Source: Apium graveolens (Eukaryota > Streptophyta > Magnoliopsida > Apiales > Apiaceae). Taken from it: 64,000 nucleotides of DNA. A program made the translations under genes and the position numbers. The stretch covers positions 294,576,270 through 294,640,269 of the forward strand of contig NC_133650.1 of NCBI RefSeq assembly GCF_009905375.1, written 5' to 3'. Positions 1-11,904 of the stretch are shown in pieces. Numbering within the stretch: the stretch's first letter is position 1; the number at the start of each line of letters is the position of its first letter. Under the pieces are notes generated by a model that searched no databases, was not told where the DNA came from, and worked only from the letters and a program-made list of their open reading frames with translations.

Positions 1-64
1 TCTGATGACCGTTAAATTCTGATAATAGTCAAGTTCTGATATAAATCCTGATGGAAACTCTGAT
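1..64 (+). repeat. TCTGAT short-motif array upstream of ORF-X copy 1
   Basis: Five copies of TCTGAT (one is CCTGAT) begin at 1, 18, 35, 47 and 59, so the steps are 17, 17, 12 and 12 bp. The array is cut by the window edge and probably extends left. It lies about 260 bp upstream of a TATA-like box and 450 bp upstream of the ATG of the adjacent open reading frame. Inverted copies (ATCAGAA) recur at 1427 and 1597 in the same element. Confidence 0.6.
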
Positions 65-320
65 GCTTACGTGACATTATTTAATTACTTGGCTTATTTT
101 TAGTGTTACTGAAACAGTAATATTTTGTCAGAAAATAATTAAGTGAGATAAAAACAGTGATAATCATTTGGTTTATGGGTTGCATGTTTGTTTTGGTAAC
201 AGCATGTGAGCAATAATTACTGCTTACTTCCCGTGCCCACTAACTACTGCTTTGACTATTTACTGGATGACATGTGTAAAGTGTCTGTTTTACTTCCAAA
301 GAGCCGTTGAGTGGAAAGAG

Positions 321-328
321 TATAAATA
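321..328 (+). promoter_or_regulatory. TATA-like box before ORF-X copy 1
   Basis: TATAAATA lies 194 bp upstream of the probable ATG at 515 and is followed by a CT-rich leader. The two other ORF-X copies have TATA-like strings at similar distances (114 and 150 bp), which suggests an internal promoter. A spliced subgenomic RNA is the alternative, because a pyrimidine-rich stretch ending in ACAG lies immediately before the ATG. Confidence 0.4.
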
Positions 329-390
329 TTAGAGACAAAAGATTACCCAAATATTTTACTTTCTCTCTTACTTAATCTCTTATTTCTTTT

Positions 391-430
391 ACTCTCTCTC
401 TCTCTCTCTATCTCTCTCTGTCTCTTTTAC
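391..430 (+). repeat. CT microsatellite in leader
   Basis: This is an imperfect run of CT dinucleotides with a few TATCT and GTCT interruptions. It lies in the inferred untranslated leader of ORF-X copy 1. CT-rich leaders are common in plant transcripts; no other function is evident. Confidence 0.7.
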
Positions 431-514
431 TCTCTATTTTCTGACGGACTTTCTTACAGGCATTTTAACAAACACCTTGTGAACACACACTTTCTCACTG
501 ATTTCTTTACAGAA

Positions 515-1605
515 ATGGCACCCAAAGATCTAATCTATGATGGAGCCAAGTTTGTTCCTAATAACTACATGGCTATTCTTTCTAAGGACGATGCTCCTTC
601 AGGAGTTCATTTCGTCCAAGACTTTCTTGCTCGAAGTGAAATAGGCTATGCACTGACCCAACCCCAGGTTCTCTCAGGCAAACAAATACTGGAATTTTGG
701 AGGACTGGTGTTTATGATGATGGTGGAAATGCTGGGTCCCCAAGTATTATCTTTACAATAGGGGATGATGAGCATGTGGTGACTTTGTCAACTGTTCGAC
801 AAGCACTACATTTGCCAGAAGATTGCACCTTCAATTCATCAGTTGAGGAGCCAGCACTTCAACAAATGATGAAAAATCTGGGCTATGAAAAGTCTTTGGC
901 AAAGCTGGGACAATTGAAGAGACCCCACATCAGGAGGGAGTGGAGCTTTTTCTTTGACTATATTACAAAAGCTTTTGCCAACATTTGTTCAAACTTTGAT
1001 GCTATACCCATGGTGAGTCAGCAAATTGAGTATGCCCTTTTGAATCGAACACATTTTGATTATGCAAGTGTTATTTTAGAGTTTATTGGTGATAGGATGA
1101 AAGAAGATAGCAATATAGTCTATTTTGCTAGATTTTGTCAACTTATTTATACTTTCTGTTGTCCTGATACACCACAAAACTATAGTGAGACAATTGATCC
1201 CTTTAAGCTACACAAAAGGACTTTCACAGACTTATTTTCTACTGATAATAAGAAGACTATACTGAGACCCCTCCAAGTTCCTCAATCAGTCAAACAGTTC
1301 TTAGTAAATGCTGATCCTCATACATACAGTATCATATATCCTGATGTAGCACCATCTCAACCTCCATCAGCACCTACAACCAATACACAATCAGCTCCAT
1401 CCTCTCAACCTTAACCACAACCAACCATCAGAATTTATTTCCAACCTGCACAATTTTCTCAACCACAACCATCTACTACAACATCTGGACCCAAACGTTT
1501 AAGAGCAAAATCTGTTCCTAGATCTCCACCAAGGAGAAAAAGAAGGATTATTCTAAGGGATGAATCTGATGAAGATGAATAGGTATAGGTTCCCACATCA
1601 GAACC
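515..1605 (+). pseudogene. ORF-X copy 1, decayed third ORF of a Copia element
   Basis: The open frame runs 299 codons from the ATG at 515, in good context (AGAAATGG), to a TAA at 1412. The same frame continues past the stop with proline/glutamine-rich and basic sequence, then meets two TAGs near 1580. TAA and TAG here look like CAA and CAG after C-to-T change. Residues about 25-220 form the conserved core shared with the copies at 44784 and 59893: a FWRTG motif, then RREWSFFFD, then SNFDAI, then YFAR. I recall proteins of this kind next to Copia pol in asterid genomes, but their function is unknown. The gypsy element at 1606 inserted into the tail and the rest is missing. No pol is visible upstream because the window starts here. 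Confidence 0.7.
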
Positions 1606-4600
1606 TGTAATATCCGGGATATATCGTGTAATTATTTTGCTATTAAATAATTATTATGTGAGTTCAGTATCTATTCTGTGAGTTAATTGTTAAATGTTAT
1701 CTGTACTTGGATATTCAAAAATAATATTAATTGAGTATTTTAATTTTTATATGTCCAAAATAAAATATAGATAATTGTCATATCTTCCTAATTATTTTTA
1801 TGTTGATTTATGGATTTATAAGGATCATATGAAATTTATAAAATCTTTTTCCGAGTATTTAAAATCTATTTTATAAAAACGGGAACCAATCGACGTCATC
1901 CGTTGTTATGTTTTTGGAACCCGAAACTCTTCCGAGAACTTCTTCCTAACCTAATTGTAATATTCCGGGCATATTCCATGTTTCGACTTTTTCGATCCGG
2001 CGTACGGTTTGTTCAGCGCGGGTCCCGGCGCAACATTTTCGATACTATATTCGTTTCGGTAAATCAATAAAACCCGTATTTTCGATAAACGGGAGCTTTT
2101 TATTAAACTATCCCAATTATCACTTCGTAGTACGTGTAACCAGGCGCTGAGACCAAGACCGCAGTACAAATTGTACTGATTTGGATAATTATCCCGAAAA
2201 CCGATACCGTTTGGATTAGTTTTTATAAATAAACGTACCGTTTTATATGCGGAATGATCCAACGGGATACTAATTTTCCGTAATTATAAATAGCCTTTTT
2301 CCGTATTTTATTTCGTATCAAAATCATTTGCAGATAGTTAATTCTATAATTTTCAGAGAAAAACCCTAATTACATAAACTGTTCTAAGAATCAAACAGCC
2401 AAACAAAGGCGTTACCGATCTCTGTTTTCAAAGCTTGAGTAACCAAAACGAAGGATTTGAAGTGTTCTATCAGATTCTGAGCTTTGTTTCACTACAGAAT
2501 CAAAGGTTTATTTTCTGGAAATTTATTTATTTTCGAATTAAATTTATTAAAAATATGAATTTTTGTTCGGATGATTGTTTGTATGATTTGATGATTGCAT
2601 GTTGTAGAGCTTGTTTTCCTGATGATTTTGATATATTATACGTCTGATTTGGAGTTCAATAACATGTTCAAATTTGAGTTTGATTTTCGAATTTTAAAAT
2701 TAGGGTTTATAACCCGTATGAATGTTCTTAATTGAAATTTGGGGGTTTCTTATTCTGAAATAGATTGATGTTGTGGTATAGTGTATTGTATTCTCTGTGA
2801 AATTTGCAATCTAGTCGTACAAGTTTCATGAATCAACGAGGTCTATAGAGAAGGGAGTTGTGTTTTGAAGTTTACGTCGAACCCGCCGGAAACCGGCGAG
2901 TTTCTTGATCAAATTCCGGCCAAGTCTGGGGTTATTGATAAATTTTGATTGCAGATATAGGTTCCTGGTGTGGTGTAGTTTAATTCTGGAGGTAATGGTG
3001 GTGGGAAGATGCCGGAGGTGAGTTCTCCGGCCACCCCAGACTTTTCCGGCGACTGGAACTGCAAAATTGCAGTTTGGTCCCTGTACTTTTGAAAACGATG
3101 AAGTTTGGTCCCCCAGATTTCCAAACTTTGCAAAAATTGGATTCCTGTTTTAAAAATGTTTAAAAATCATATTTCCTATTTATTTTTATTATAAAAAAAT
3201 TCGTTTTTAATTTCTGAAAATTCTAAAAATTAGTATTTTAATTCCGAAAATTATTTTTACTTCAGAAATAAATCTGAATTAATTAGTTAATTAATTTTTG
3301 TTAATTTTTAATCGATTAATTGGTCAATTAATTTGGAAATTAATTGATTAATTGATTTAATTAATTATTAATTGATTTTAATTAATTATTTAATTAGATA
3401 TAATTACTTAAAAATGATTTAAAAATTCCGAAAAATAGTTTCGAGCTTTAAAATATTATTCTAAATTATTTCCAAGGCTCGATAATTAGTATAAAATTGT
3501 TTCGGAGCCAGAATTGGCCAACCGAACCCTGTTTATTAACCCAAAATTGATCCAACGACCCGTTCTAATTCCGAAAAATGTTTTAAAAATCATTTTAAAT
3601 ACCCGAAAGCCTATTTATGACCCGAGACTTCTTTATAAATAATATATCATTGATTACGTGATGTATTATGTGCTATATGTGACTTGTTGATTGACTATCA
3701 GTCTATATATTCGGTGTTTACTTGATTATTGCATAACTTTCAATCCGTTAATCGGATTTGGGTAAAACGAAGGGTAGATAGAAGTATGTGTTGAATAGAA
3801 CTCTATGAGTCGATTATTGATAGATGTTTATGATATGTGAGAAGAAGAGGCAAGGCGTAGGAAAGGGAAACAGGTAGTTGAGGAGTAAGACGATTGTGAT
3901 TGGAAGCGAGGGCAGAATAGTAAGCTAGTACCAGGCAAGTGTTCTGAACTTTCTCGAGATATTGTAGTACTTGATAATCCTGTGATATTGCAAGTGCTTT
4001 GAAGCACAGAAACCTAAACCCTGATTCCAGTTATTGATCTTGAGCTGTAACCTGATTCTTTCTAGACCATTGATTGTTGTATACCCAAACACGAACCACG
4101 AATCTACGATACTACTCCACAAATACATACAAACTAAATACCAAATGCTGAACTGAATTACTTATATACTCAATCCATGATATCTTATGCTTTGAAAGAC
4201 CAAATCCTTGAAACCCTAAAACATTGATTCCTTTGTTATCCAATTCTTTCATTACCCAGCATCCAAGCTTTGAAATTACCTTATTGATCCTTACAAGGAT
4301 TGAAACCCTTTCATTGTTAAACACTCATTGTTGTTAATGATTCTGGTTATTGTTTATTATTGCTTATTCTGTTATTATGTTAGAATTGGATTGTTTTTAT
4401 AAAATTATGGACCAGATTCGTGGTTAGACCATATAATGGTCAAGTTAGGCTAATGTGTGCATTGGATCCTAGTTAGAGCAATGTTGTATGCCATGCTCGG
4501 GGTTAGAGCGTGACTGATCAGCAGCCTAACCTTGGTTTTTAAATTAAAAGTATAATATCCAATTCTAAATCATAATCCATTGTTTACCTAATATCATAAT

Positions 4601-5043
4601 CATGTTCTCTTGATGATCATTATTCTCAGTTTTGTCATTGTGACTTGCTGAGCTAGTTAGCTCATTTGTGCGATGTTGTTTATATTCTTTCCAGTTAAAA
4701 AGGAACCAGTTGGTAACGAGGATCCCCAGTCCAGCGCGAGAGTTAGGGGTTCAGGTTGAGAAAGCTGAGCTAGTAGGCTTCTTTTGGAATAATTTAAGTC
4801 TATAAAAGTTTGTAATAAAGTTTAATACTCAGTTTGAGTTTGAATGATTGGGATTTGAACGGTATGTAATATAAGTAGATGTGTGGCTTGTGTGCATACT
4901 TTAACCTATTGCGATCCGTGGTAGTTGGTAAATAGGGTCACTGCATATTATTGTTATCTTTATTATTGTTATAAGCAGGTTATAAATAAGGTGTGTGTGT
5001 GTGTGTACCCCAAACTTCTGACCCGGGTTTGGAGGGCGCCACA
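1606..5043 (+). repeat. 5' LTR of the chromovirus (3.4 kb)
   Basis: It begins TGTAATATCCGGG and ends GGCGCCACA directly before the primer site. The first 2.1 kb match the 3' LTR at 14916. It contains an AT-rich stretch made of repeated TTAATTAATTGATT words (about 3270-3410) and a short GT microsatellite near 4991-5006. Short reading frames inside it are duplicated in the other LTR only because the LTRs are copies. No gene is supported here. Confidence 0.88.
2285..2293 (+). promoter_or_regulatory. Probable LTR TATA box
   Basis: TATAAATAG is the best TATA-box match in the 5' LTR and is conserved at 15595-15603 in the 3' LTR. Transcription of the element would then start near 2320, giving a long R/U5 leader. 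This is inferred from the motif alone. Confidence 0.45.
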
Positions 5044-5047
5044 GGTT

Positions 5048-5060
5048 TGGTATCAGAGCT
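5048..5060 (+). other. Primer binding site, initiator Met tRNA
   Basis: TGGTATCAGAGCT lies four bases after the LTR end and matches the 3' end complement of plant initiator Met tRNA used by most plant LTR elements. It fixes the 5' LTR boundary. Confidence 0.85.
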
Positions 5061-5241
5061 ACAGGTTATAAGTCACTGACACAAGCCTAGGTTGACGGGA
5101 ATGGGTAGAGGGTTAGGATTAGAAGTAAGGAATAGAAAGAGAGAACATCGAGAGGTTGAGTGCTTCGGTATATCAGGTATTAGTGTAATTCGCGTTATGG
5201 TTCAAGATTCTGATATTGCGATATGATTTCAGATAGCAGCG

Positions 5242-5754
5242 ATGGCTGACTCTTTTATTCCCGTATCAGCTGATCACTCAGAGCCTTCAGTTGGAGTGTC
5301 ATCTTCGGATCCACGTCCTGTTGTTCCACCAGTGTTGGCTATACTACCTCCACCTGTGTTGCAGCCCGTACCATTGCAGGCTATTCCACCTCCAGGCATG
5401 AGGCCACCTGTCAGAGGACCCCCACCTGCTGATTCAGGCTTTACTAGTCATTCAGTCACAGGAGTACCTTTCCAGTTCTCTTCCTATCCTGTCCCATATC
5501 ATCAGTTTGAGGCTTGCCTTATGGAGCAGTGATTCCTACAGGGTCAGATCCAGGAGTTATTGCATATCATGCGTACCAGAGAGATGGGGAGTGGTGAGAG
5601 GCGACTTAGGGAGAGGCTCCAGGTGTTTCGTAGAGCAGCTGCTGTGAGGATTGCTGAGGCTACACATGAGGACATCACTCCTGATTTCTTAGTAGAGTGG
5701 GCTAAGTGGGTTCTAGAGGAGCTTGAGGAGATTGGAGGTCCAGATTTGCCATGA
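5242..5754 (+). pseudogene. Leader ORF between primer site and gag, broken by TGA
   Basis: A reading frame starts at ATG 5242, stops at TGA 5530-5532 and then continues open in the same frame to TGA 5752. Ignoring the internal stop it would encode about 170 residues. The first half is rich in proline, with PPP and PPG runs. The second half is charged and probably helical, with many Glu and Arg residues. It matches no domain I know. It precedes gag on the same strand, so it may be a small accessory ORF of this retrotransposon lineage or chance coding in the leader. The single clean break suggests that it was once translated. Confidence 0.45.
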
Positions 5755-6213
5755 GCCAGAGATTTAGAGATGGAGATGTTGAGCAGTGTTGTTATGGTTA
5801 TGTAGTATGTACAGTAGTGTGTAGTGTGTATCAGTAGACTTTTGAGTTGTCTTTATAGACTTGCTATGATGACTAGTGAGTAGGTTGTTGTACCCTTTTG
5901 CTTTTACTTCCGAAACGTCTTTACGCTTGTGCTACCTAAAACTTTTGATCTATATATATCATTACCTTTTTCCTTTCCAGCACTGTCATTTAGTTTATTG
6001 CACCTGTTTTACCTTACCTTATCTATTGCACCAGTTATACCCCTGTGATACCATGTACCCTGTTTTCCATGACTGTTTATATTCTGTAAAGAAGCATGCA
6101 ATTTACTTAGTTACAACTGTTTTCAAAAAGAGATACCTCTGTTTTACAAAACTTTTCTTTTATATAAAGATTTGATTCAGAAGCTGAATAAGTTGTTTGA
6201 TTCTTTACAGAAA
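5755..6213 (+). other. Untranslated leader between leader ORF and gag
   Basis: This stretch is T-rich with no supported gene. It ends in TTCTTTACAGAAAATG, which resembles a plant splice acceptor directly before the gag ATG. A spliced gag message is possible but unproven. Confidence 0.4.
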
Positions 6214-7868
6214 ATGCCTCCCAGAAGAAATACCCGCACCAACACCCAGAATGAAGAAACCAACAACAATAACAACCAAGATGATACAAACCCAAATGTG
6301 AACCCAGGACCCATAGACCCCGCAATAGCCCAGATTCTTCAAATCTTGGCCCAACAAACAGTTCACCTGGCACAACAACAACAAAGGCAGACCAATCCCC
6401 AGGTAACTTTTAAAACTTTTCAAGCAGTAAACCCAACAGAATTAAAGGGTTCCTTAGAGCCAATTGAAGCAAATGTGTGGTTAAAGGAAATAGAGAAGGC
6501 ATTTGCCTTAGTGAAAGTAAAGGAGGAACAAAAGGTTGAGTTTGCAAGTTACTATCTGAAGAATGAAGCCACCTATTGGTGGGAGATGGTGAAGACATTG
6601 GAAGGTACAGATGTTATTACTTGGGAAAGGTTTAAGGAGTTGTTTTTAGAAAAGTATTTTCCTCAGTTTGTTCAGGATCATATGGAGCTGAAGTTTTTAG
6701 AATTAAAGCAAGGGAACATGTCGGTAACAGATTATGAGGGTAAATTTGAGGAATTGTCAAGGTATGTACCGTCGTATGTGGATACTGACAGGAAGAAGGC
6801 TAAAAGATTCCAGCAAGGTTTGAAACCCTGGATCAGAGGGAAGGTAGCCATTTTTGAATTGGATACCTATGCAGGAGTAGTACAAAAGGCTATGATCGCA
6901 GAGACAGAGAGTGAGATGTTCCAGAAGGAGAAAGAAAGCAATAAAAGGAAGGTTGAGGGAAGTGAGGGTCAGTCACAACCAGGGAAGTTTCCAAGTTTTA
7001 AGAAGGGCAAGTTTCAGCCAGGGAGAAATTTTAATTTTAGGAAACAGAATGCAGGGAACGGAGGCCAGAGCAACCGTCCAGTTAATACAAATCAGCCAAA
7101 TCAGTTGAGACTAACTTTTCCAGATTGTCAAGTATGTGGAAAGAAGCATGGAGGAGTTTGTAATAAGTTGAATATGGTATGTTTCAAATGCAACCAGAAA
7201 GGGCACTATTCGAGGGAGTGCCGAAATCAGCCATCAAGAGAATCAACAAGTAAGGATCAGCCTATCCGGAATCCAGCAGTAAAGGTTCCAGCCATTGGAT
7301 TTACGTGCTTTAAATATGGAAAGCCAGGACATATGGTCAGGGATTGCAAGACATCAGCCCCAGTCAGTAATGCATTAAGGATTATGGGATCTACCCCAGC
7401 AGTGAATGAGACTCCAAGGGCTAGAGTTTTTGACATGTCGGTGAAGGATGTGATCCAGGATACGGATGTCGTGGCAGGTACGCTTAATGTGAATTCTTTA
7501 TGTGCCAAAGTGTTAATAGATTCGGGAGCAACTCGATCGTTTGTTTCACAAGATTTTGTTAGTAAGTTAAATTGTCCAGTTGAGTGTTTAAATGAAATAA
7601 TGACTGTGGAATTAGCAAATCAAGAACGTGTATCTGTTAATCAAGTTTGTGGGAATTGTGAGATTGATATTTCTGGTAGTAAGTTTTGTGTAGATTTGAT
7701 ACCATTTAAGTTAGGAGAATTTGACGTTATATTAGGGATGGATTGGTTATCTAAGCACGATGCCCAGATAGATTGTCGAAATAAGAAGGTAATGGTGAAG
7801 ACGCCTGACGAAAGGATAATAACGTTCAAGGGTCAAAAACAAGTAAAGAAGTTTTTAACGATGATTCA
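6214..7868 (+). pseudogene. Chromovirus gag-protease, split by solo LTR
   Basis: The probable start is ATG 6214 (MPPRRN); the longer frame has no earlier ATG. Residues about 65-220 are a Ty3-type gag domain with WWEM and FLEKYFP motifs. Basic linkers follow, then zinc-knuckle sequences: CQVC...H...C, CFKCNQKGHYSREC, and a third knuckle whose second Cys is Tyr (TAT at 7315). The aspartic protease active site is DSG at 7519-7527, with ILGMDWL downstream. At 7864-7868 the frame enters the ATTCA target site of the inserted LTR; a few dozen foreign codons follow to a stop at 7998. The reading frame on the far side of the insertion is in register, so gag and pol were one frame. It would assemble particles and process the polyprotein if intact. 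Confidence 0.85.
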
Positions 7869-10800
7869 TGTAATAATCCCAATTTTTGGAATTTTTGAAA
7901 CCCTTATGAATAGTGTTTTGCTGATTATGCTGAATAAGAAAACTTTTCATGACACACTATGTAGGGGTTCTTTTATTGATCTTCTGGGATATTATTAGTA
8001 CTCTATGTGGTTTATAAGTGTATGTAAAGATCGTCAGAATCCAAATCCGAACACTTTGATTTTTCCCGAAAATCCACCAGATACCGAAAGAATTGAGTAT
8101 AAGGTAACAGGATAAAAAGGATTTAAATTCAAGGATTATAAGAGAGGATCATAAAAGGAATATAATGTATTGAGAAAGGTTAAGGAAACCCAAGTAATAA
8201 GATCCCGGGTATGATCCCTCAAACGATAAACGAAAACGAAAGTTAAGCGAACCGTATAACAGATCAGCGATCATTAGCCAAGTAATTAGAAGCTAATCAA
8301 AGAGGTTAGTGATGATGATATCATCAAACCAACAAGAAGAGGACAAGTGTGGAGGGTGACATCACATGATGACCAAAGCATGACATAAGGGAAGGAAGTG
8401 TGGTTGATTTATAACCACACAATTTTTCATGGTTAAAAATGATTAAAACAAAACAAAAATCAACCAACCAAGGCAAAATCAAAACAAATCACAAAAACAC
8501 AAAAGCTCTTCCCTTTTCTTCATCAAGCTCTCGGCTTTCCTTCATTTTCAAGGAGAAAAAAATCAAAATCCTAGTTTCAAGCTTTGTTAATTAGCAAGGT
8601 AATTATCCAAGACTCCTTATGCATAGATATAGCTATCCTACAAGTTTGAGCTCCTAAATCATTCACAATCTCTTCATAAAAATCATGGAAGAAGATGGTG
8701 AATAGTGTTTTTCAAGAACTAAAATTTTTGTTCTTGAGTTTTTGTTTAGATTAAGCTTGGATAAGGACTTTTAAGGGTGATTCCAAGCTAATTACTTGAT
8801 TCTCCACTCTCCAAGGAAGGTAAAAACCCTCCAAACCCTAACTTTATTTGAGTAATTAGGTTTAGTTTTATTGTTATAATTCTTGAGAGGCTTGTTTGTT
8901 GTGAATGTAGAGATTAGTTAGTTTTGTGAAGTTTTTGGAGTGGTAATTCTTGGATTGTTGATTAATGAACTTAAGTGTAGTTTAAATTCATATTTAAGAA
9001 TAGTATAAATTGATAATTTTGAGTTGTTGGGGCTGTTATGGTGAAGTATGGATGGAGTTTTGATTGGGTTGTGATTGTGGGTTGATTGTGAGTTGATTTG
9101 GAGTGGTTTAAATTTGGGTAATCGCGTAAACATAGCCGTCGTAATGTCTGATTTACTTTAGACTATTTTTGTTCTTAACATTAGGACCCGTGAACTCACT
9201 GCTAGGTTTTGACCATTGCCATGATTAGATAGTTCGTTTTGATATGTAGTTCGTTTGATTGCGATGTACGGTTTAGGAGAAACGACCATTTTAAGTAACG
9301 ACGTTTCGCGACCGAACCATTACCCCTCGCCTTACTTTGAAACATAGGTTAAAGACCTTAAAGGACTAATTGGAGTATGAATCATTTATGTAAAGTGTAT
9401 TAGGCAGTTAGTAAGGTACTCGCGAAAGAATCGCTTTAAAATTCTTAATGGTTAATTTATTAAAAATGGTGGAGCCGAGGGTACTCGAGCGACTTAAGTG
9501 AATCGTTAAGCGCGAAAGCGAACGTTAGGATTCTAAATGGTTAAAGTCTAGTTTCTTAAGCGACCGGGGTTTAATTCCGACTTATGTTGTTGTTCATAGG
9601 TTATCGGACCCACTCTAAGCTTAAGTCTATCCGGGAGCACCCAGGCAAGTTTTCTATCCGTTATACTGTTGTTGTGATGTATACATTTGTACATGCATTA
9701 TCTTGTGATAGATGCCTAATGGTTATTTAGCAAATTCTTGCGATATATTGTAGCATGTGATATGGTATATATGCATGCATGTTTCGAAATCTTGATACAT
9801 ATATCTGTTGATTCAGTTGATAATACCTATGCTAGAGATAAGCGGTAATTTGCATATACCCTTAGTATAGGGGACCCAAAGGTGAACATTTTTCTAAAAC
9901 CGGGAGTCGATGCTCCCGAGTATAATATATATATATTTATATATATATATGAATAGTTTTTAAAACTATGAATCAAATAAGGTTTATTCGATAACTTTAT
10001 TTTATTAATGAATATTATTTTGAATATTCATTCGAGGGCTTATGACTCCGCTTAATTTATTAATGAATATTATTTTGAATATTCATTCGAGGGTTTATGA
10101 CTCCATTTATTTTATTAATGAATATTATTTTCAATATTCATTCGAGGACTTATGACTCCGATTATTTACTAATTATTATTTTTTATTTTATTAAGGAATA
10201 ATGTGTCGATGATCAAACTCACTTTTGATTATTCAAATAAAGATAGTACTTTCGTATAAGTATATCTTTAGTTATTTAATATTCATTGCAGGTATAAGTT
10301 TTAAAGCTTCTACTTCAATTATTTTTATAAAGATTATTCTTTATGAGAATATTATTTAAATAATAATATTCGGATATTTTCTAATAAATTGGGACTGATT
10401 TCTTTCATTAAATCAGCATTACTCCAAACATTCTTAAAAATGTTTGAAGACTTATGTTTGCGAGTCTTCAAAATGATTTTAAAAGTTAGAGCGGACCCCA
10501 AAACTCATTTTTATATATTTAAGATCTTCCTTTCAAAGGGGATTTAAATATTCGCTCAAAACCTGAGGGATCCGGCTCTGTGGTGTGTTTTATATTCGCA
10601 ACAAGGTTGCTATTTTGATAAAAGAGTTTTGATTACTTACCCAATACTCGTGAAGTAAAATTCTTGGAACAAGTTAATCCATTAACAGGCATCGCCTGGG
10701 AAATATCGATGAGTTTTCCTTTCCAACTAGATACGACTTCTTGGTGGAGCCGTATCAACAAGTTTCTACTTGGGGAAAGTGGGGACGAGCTTTACGTTTC

Positions 10801-11904
10801 AGAGTCATGGATTTCATCTGAACTAGGAGTGGCGTAAGTGGTCGAGTGGTGCCAGCCCAGCCTTATTATATTGGCCCAAATGGCCTGGAAGTTCCGCAAG
10901 ACGGTACATTCCTTAGGAGTCCAGTGTTCGGTTGACAAGTAAATCCGACAGGTTCTCCTCTACATGTAGAAAATGGTGGGGTTGTACTACTGCGACTGAT
11001 CATCGTAAGTGGTCTTCCTGGGGTGACAAACTCCCGTAATGAGTTCATCATCCAGTTGGATATTTCTGCAACACTACCCAGAGCACTTCGATAGAAAGGC
11101 TACGGCTAGGCAATTGTTGAGTGTTGGCAGGGTCGAGTTTTCAAAATGGTGTTTCCATTGAATGAAGTATCTCGTAACTTTATTTCCTTTAAAAATATTT
11201 CAAAGATTGAATATATTCAAGTTTTAACTTGTGGTCTCATCTATGGGATGACCTTTTGAAACTTATTATACTTTGAACAGTAATAGTTCAAGTAGATTTC
11301 TAAAAATGGTATAAGTATAATGAAGTAATTGGTAACTTCATCTTCCTTAAAACTTATATCTAGTAAGTAATTACCTTACCCTTGATAAAGGATTCTAGTA
11401 AGTTATCCATTTAGATACTTGCATTATTGTTTACACTATATATTATCTTGCGAGTTGTAATGCTCACTCTTGCTTCATTTCTTCATCACACAACAACAGT
11501 TAGGAAAGATGACCAGACTCAAGCAGACCCAGCGCAAGCGCGTGGGAAGCGTCCCGCGTCTTCCTGTTGATGTTGTAGCTGCTATAGCTGCAGAGGTAGA
11601 TCTATTGGTAGATCAGGCATTCTACTTTTGGGAACCAAATATTGTATAATTATAACTTGTGGCAGATAATGGCAATTAACTGTGTATTCAGAAACCCTTT
11701 TAAGGTGTAATGGCATATAATTTTGGAATAAAATGACTCATGTTATTTTTGGATATTCATCTCTGAGACTATAACTTGTGGTGTGTGTGTTTATTGTGGG
11801 GTCACAGTACATAGTAGTTGATTGTTTATTAAGATTGGGTGTTATTAAGGGAAATGGAACTCGTGACAACCCGGATCCCCGACCCCGGATTTGGGGGTGT
11901 TACA
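7869..11904 (+). mobile_element. Solo LTR (4.0 kb) of a Gypsy element with 5-bp TSD
   Basis: It starts TGTAATAATCCC and ends GGGGTGTTACA, with perfect TGTAA/TTACA ends, and is flanked by ATTCA at 7864-7868 and 11905-11909. No primer site, polypurine tract or polyprotein is present inside, so it is best read as a solo LTR left by LTR-LTR recombination. The GGATCCCCGACCCCGG tail resembles the tails of other long Gypsy LTRs in the window. A 46-codon frame at 11509 (start MTRLKQTQRKR) is probably chance or a relic. It inserted into the protease-RT junction of the host element. Confidence 0.85.
10003..10170 (+). repeat. 55-bp tandem repeat, three copies, in solo LTR
   Basis: The unit contains TAATGAATATTATTTT, then ATTCATTCGAGG, then TTATGACTCC. 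It recurs at 10006, 10061 and 10116, so the period is exactly 55 bp. ATGAATATT and AATATTCAT in each unit form a short inverted repeat that could make a hairpin. An AT dinucleotide run lies just upstream (about 9925-9955). Confidence 0.8.

Noticed and set aside
1951..2262. A 103-codon minus-strand frame repeated almost exactly at 15261-15572
   Set aside because: Both lie at the same place in the two LTRs of one element; the similarity is LTR identity, not a conserved gene.
3270..3410. TTAATTAATTGATT repeats as a replication origin or regulatory array
   Set aside because: It is irregular AT-rich low-complexity DNA present in both LTRs, without fixed spacing.
5048..5060. TGGTATCAGAGC as part of a tRNA gene
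   Set aside because: Only the primer-complementary stretch is present, next to an LTR end; there is no cloverleaf.
8918..9133. 71-codon minus-strand frame in the solo LTR
   Set aside because: Asn/Ser/Thr-rich chance frame in AT-rich LTR DNA with no recognisable domain.
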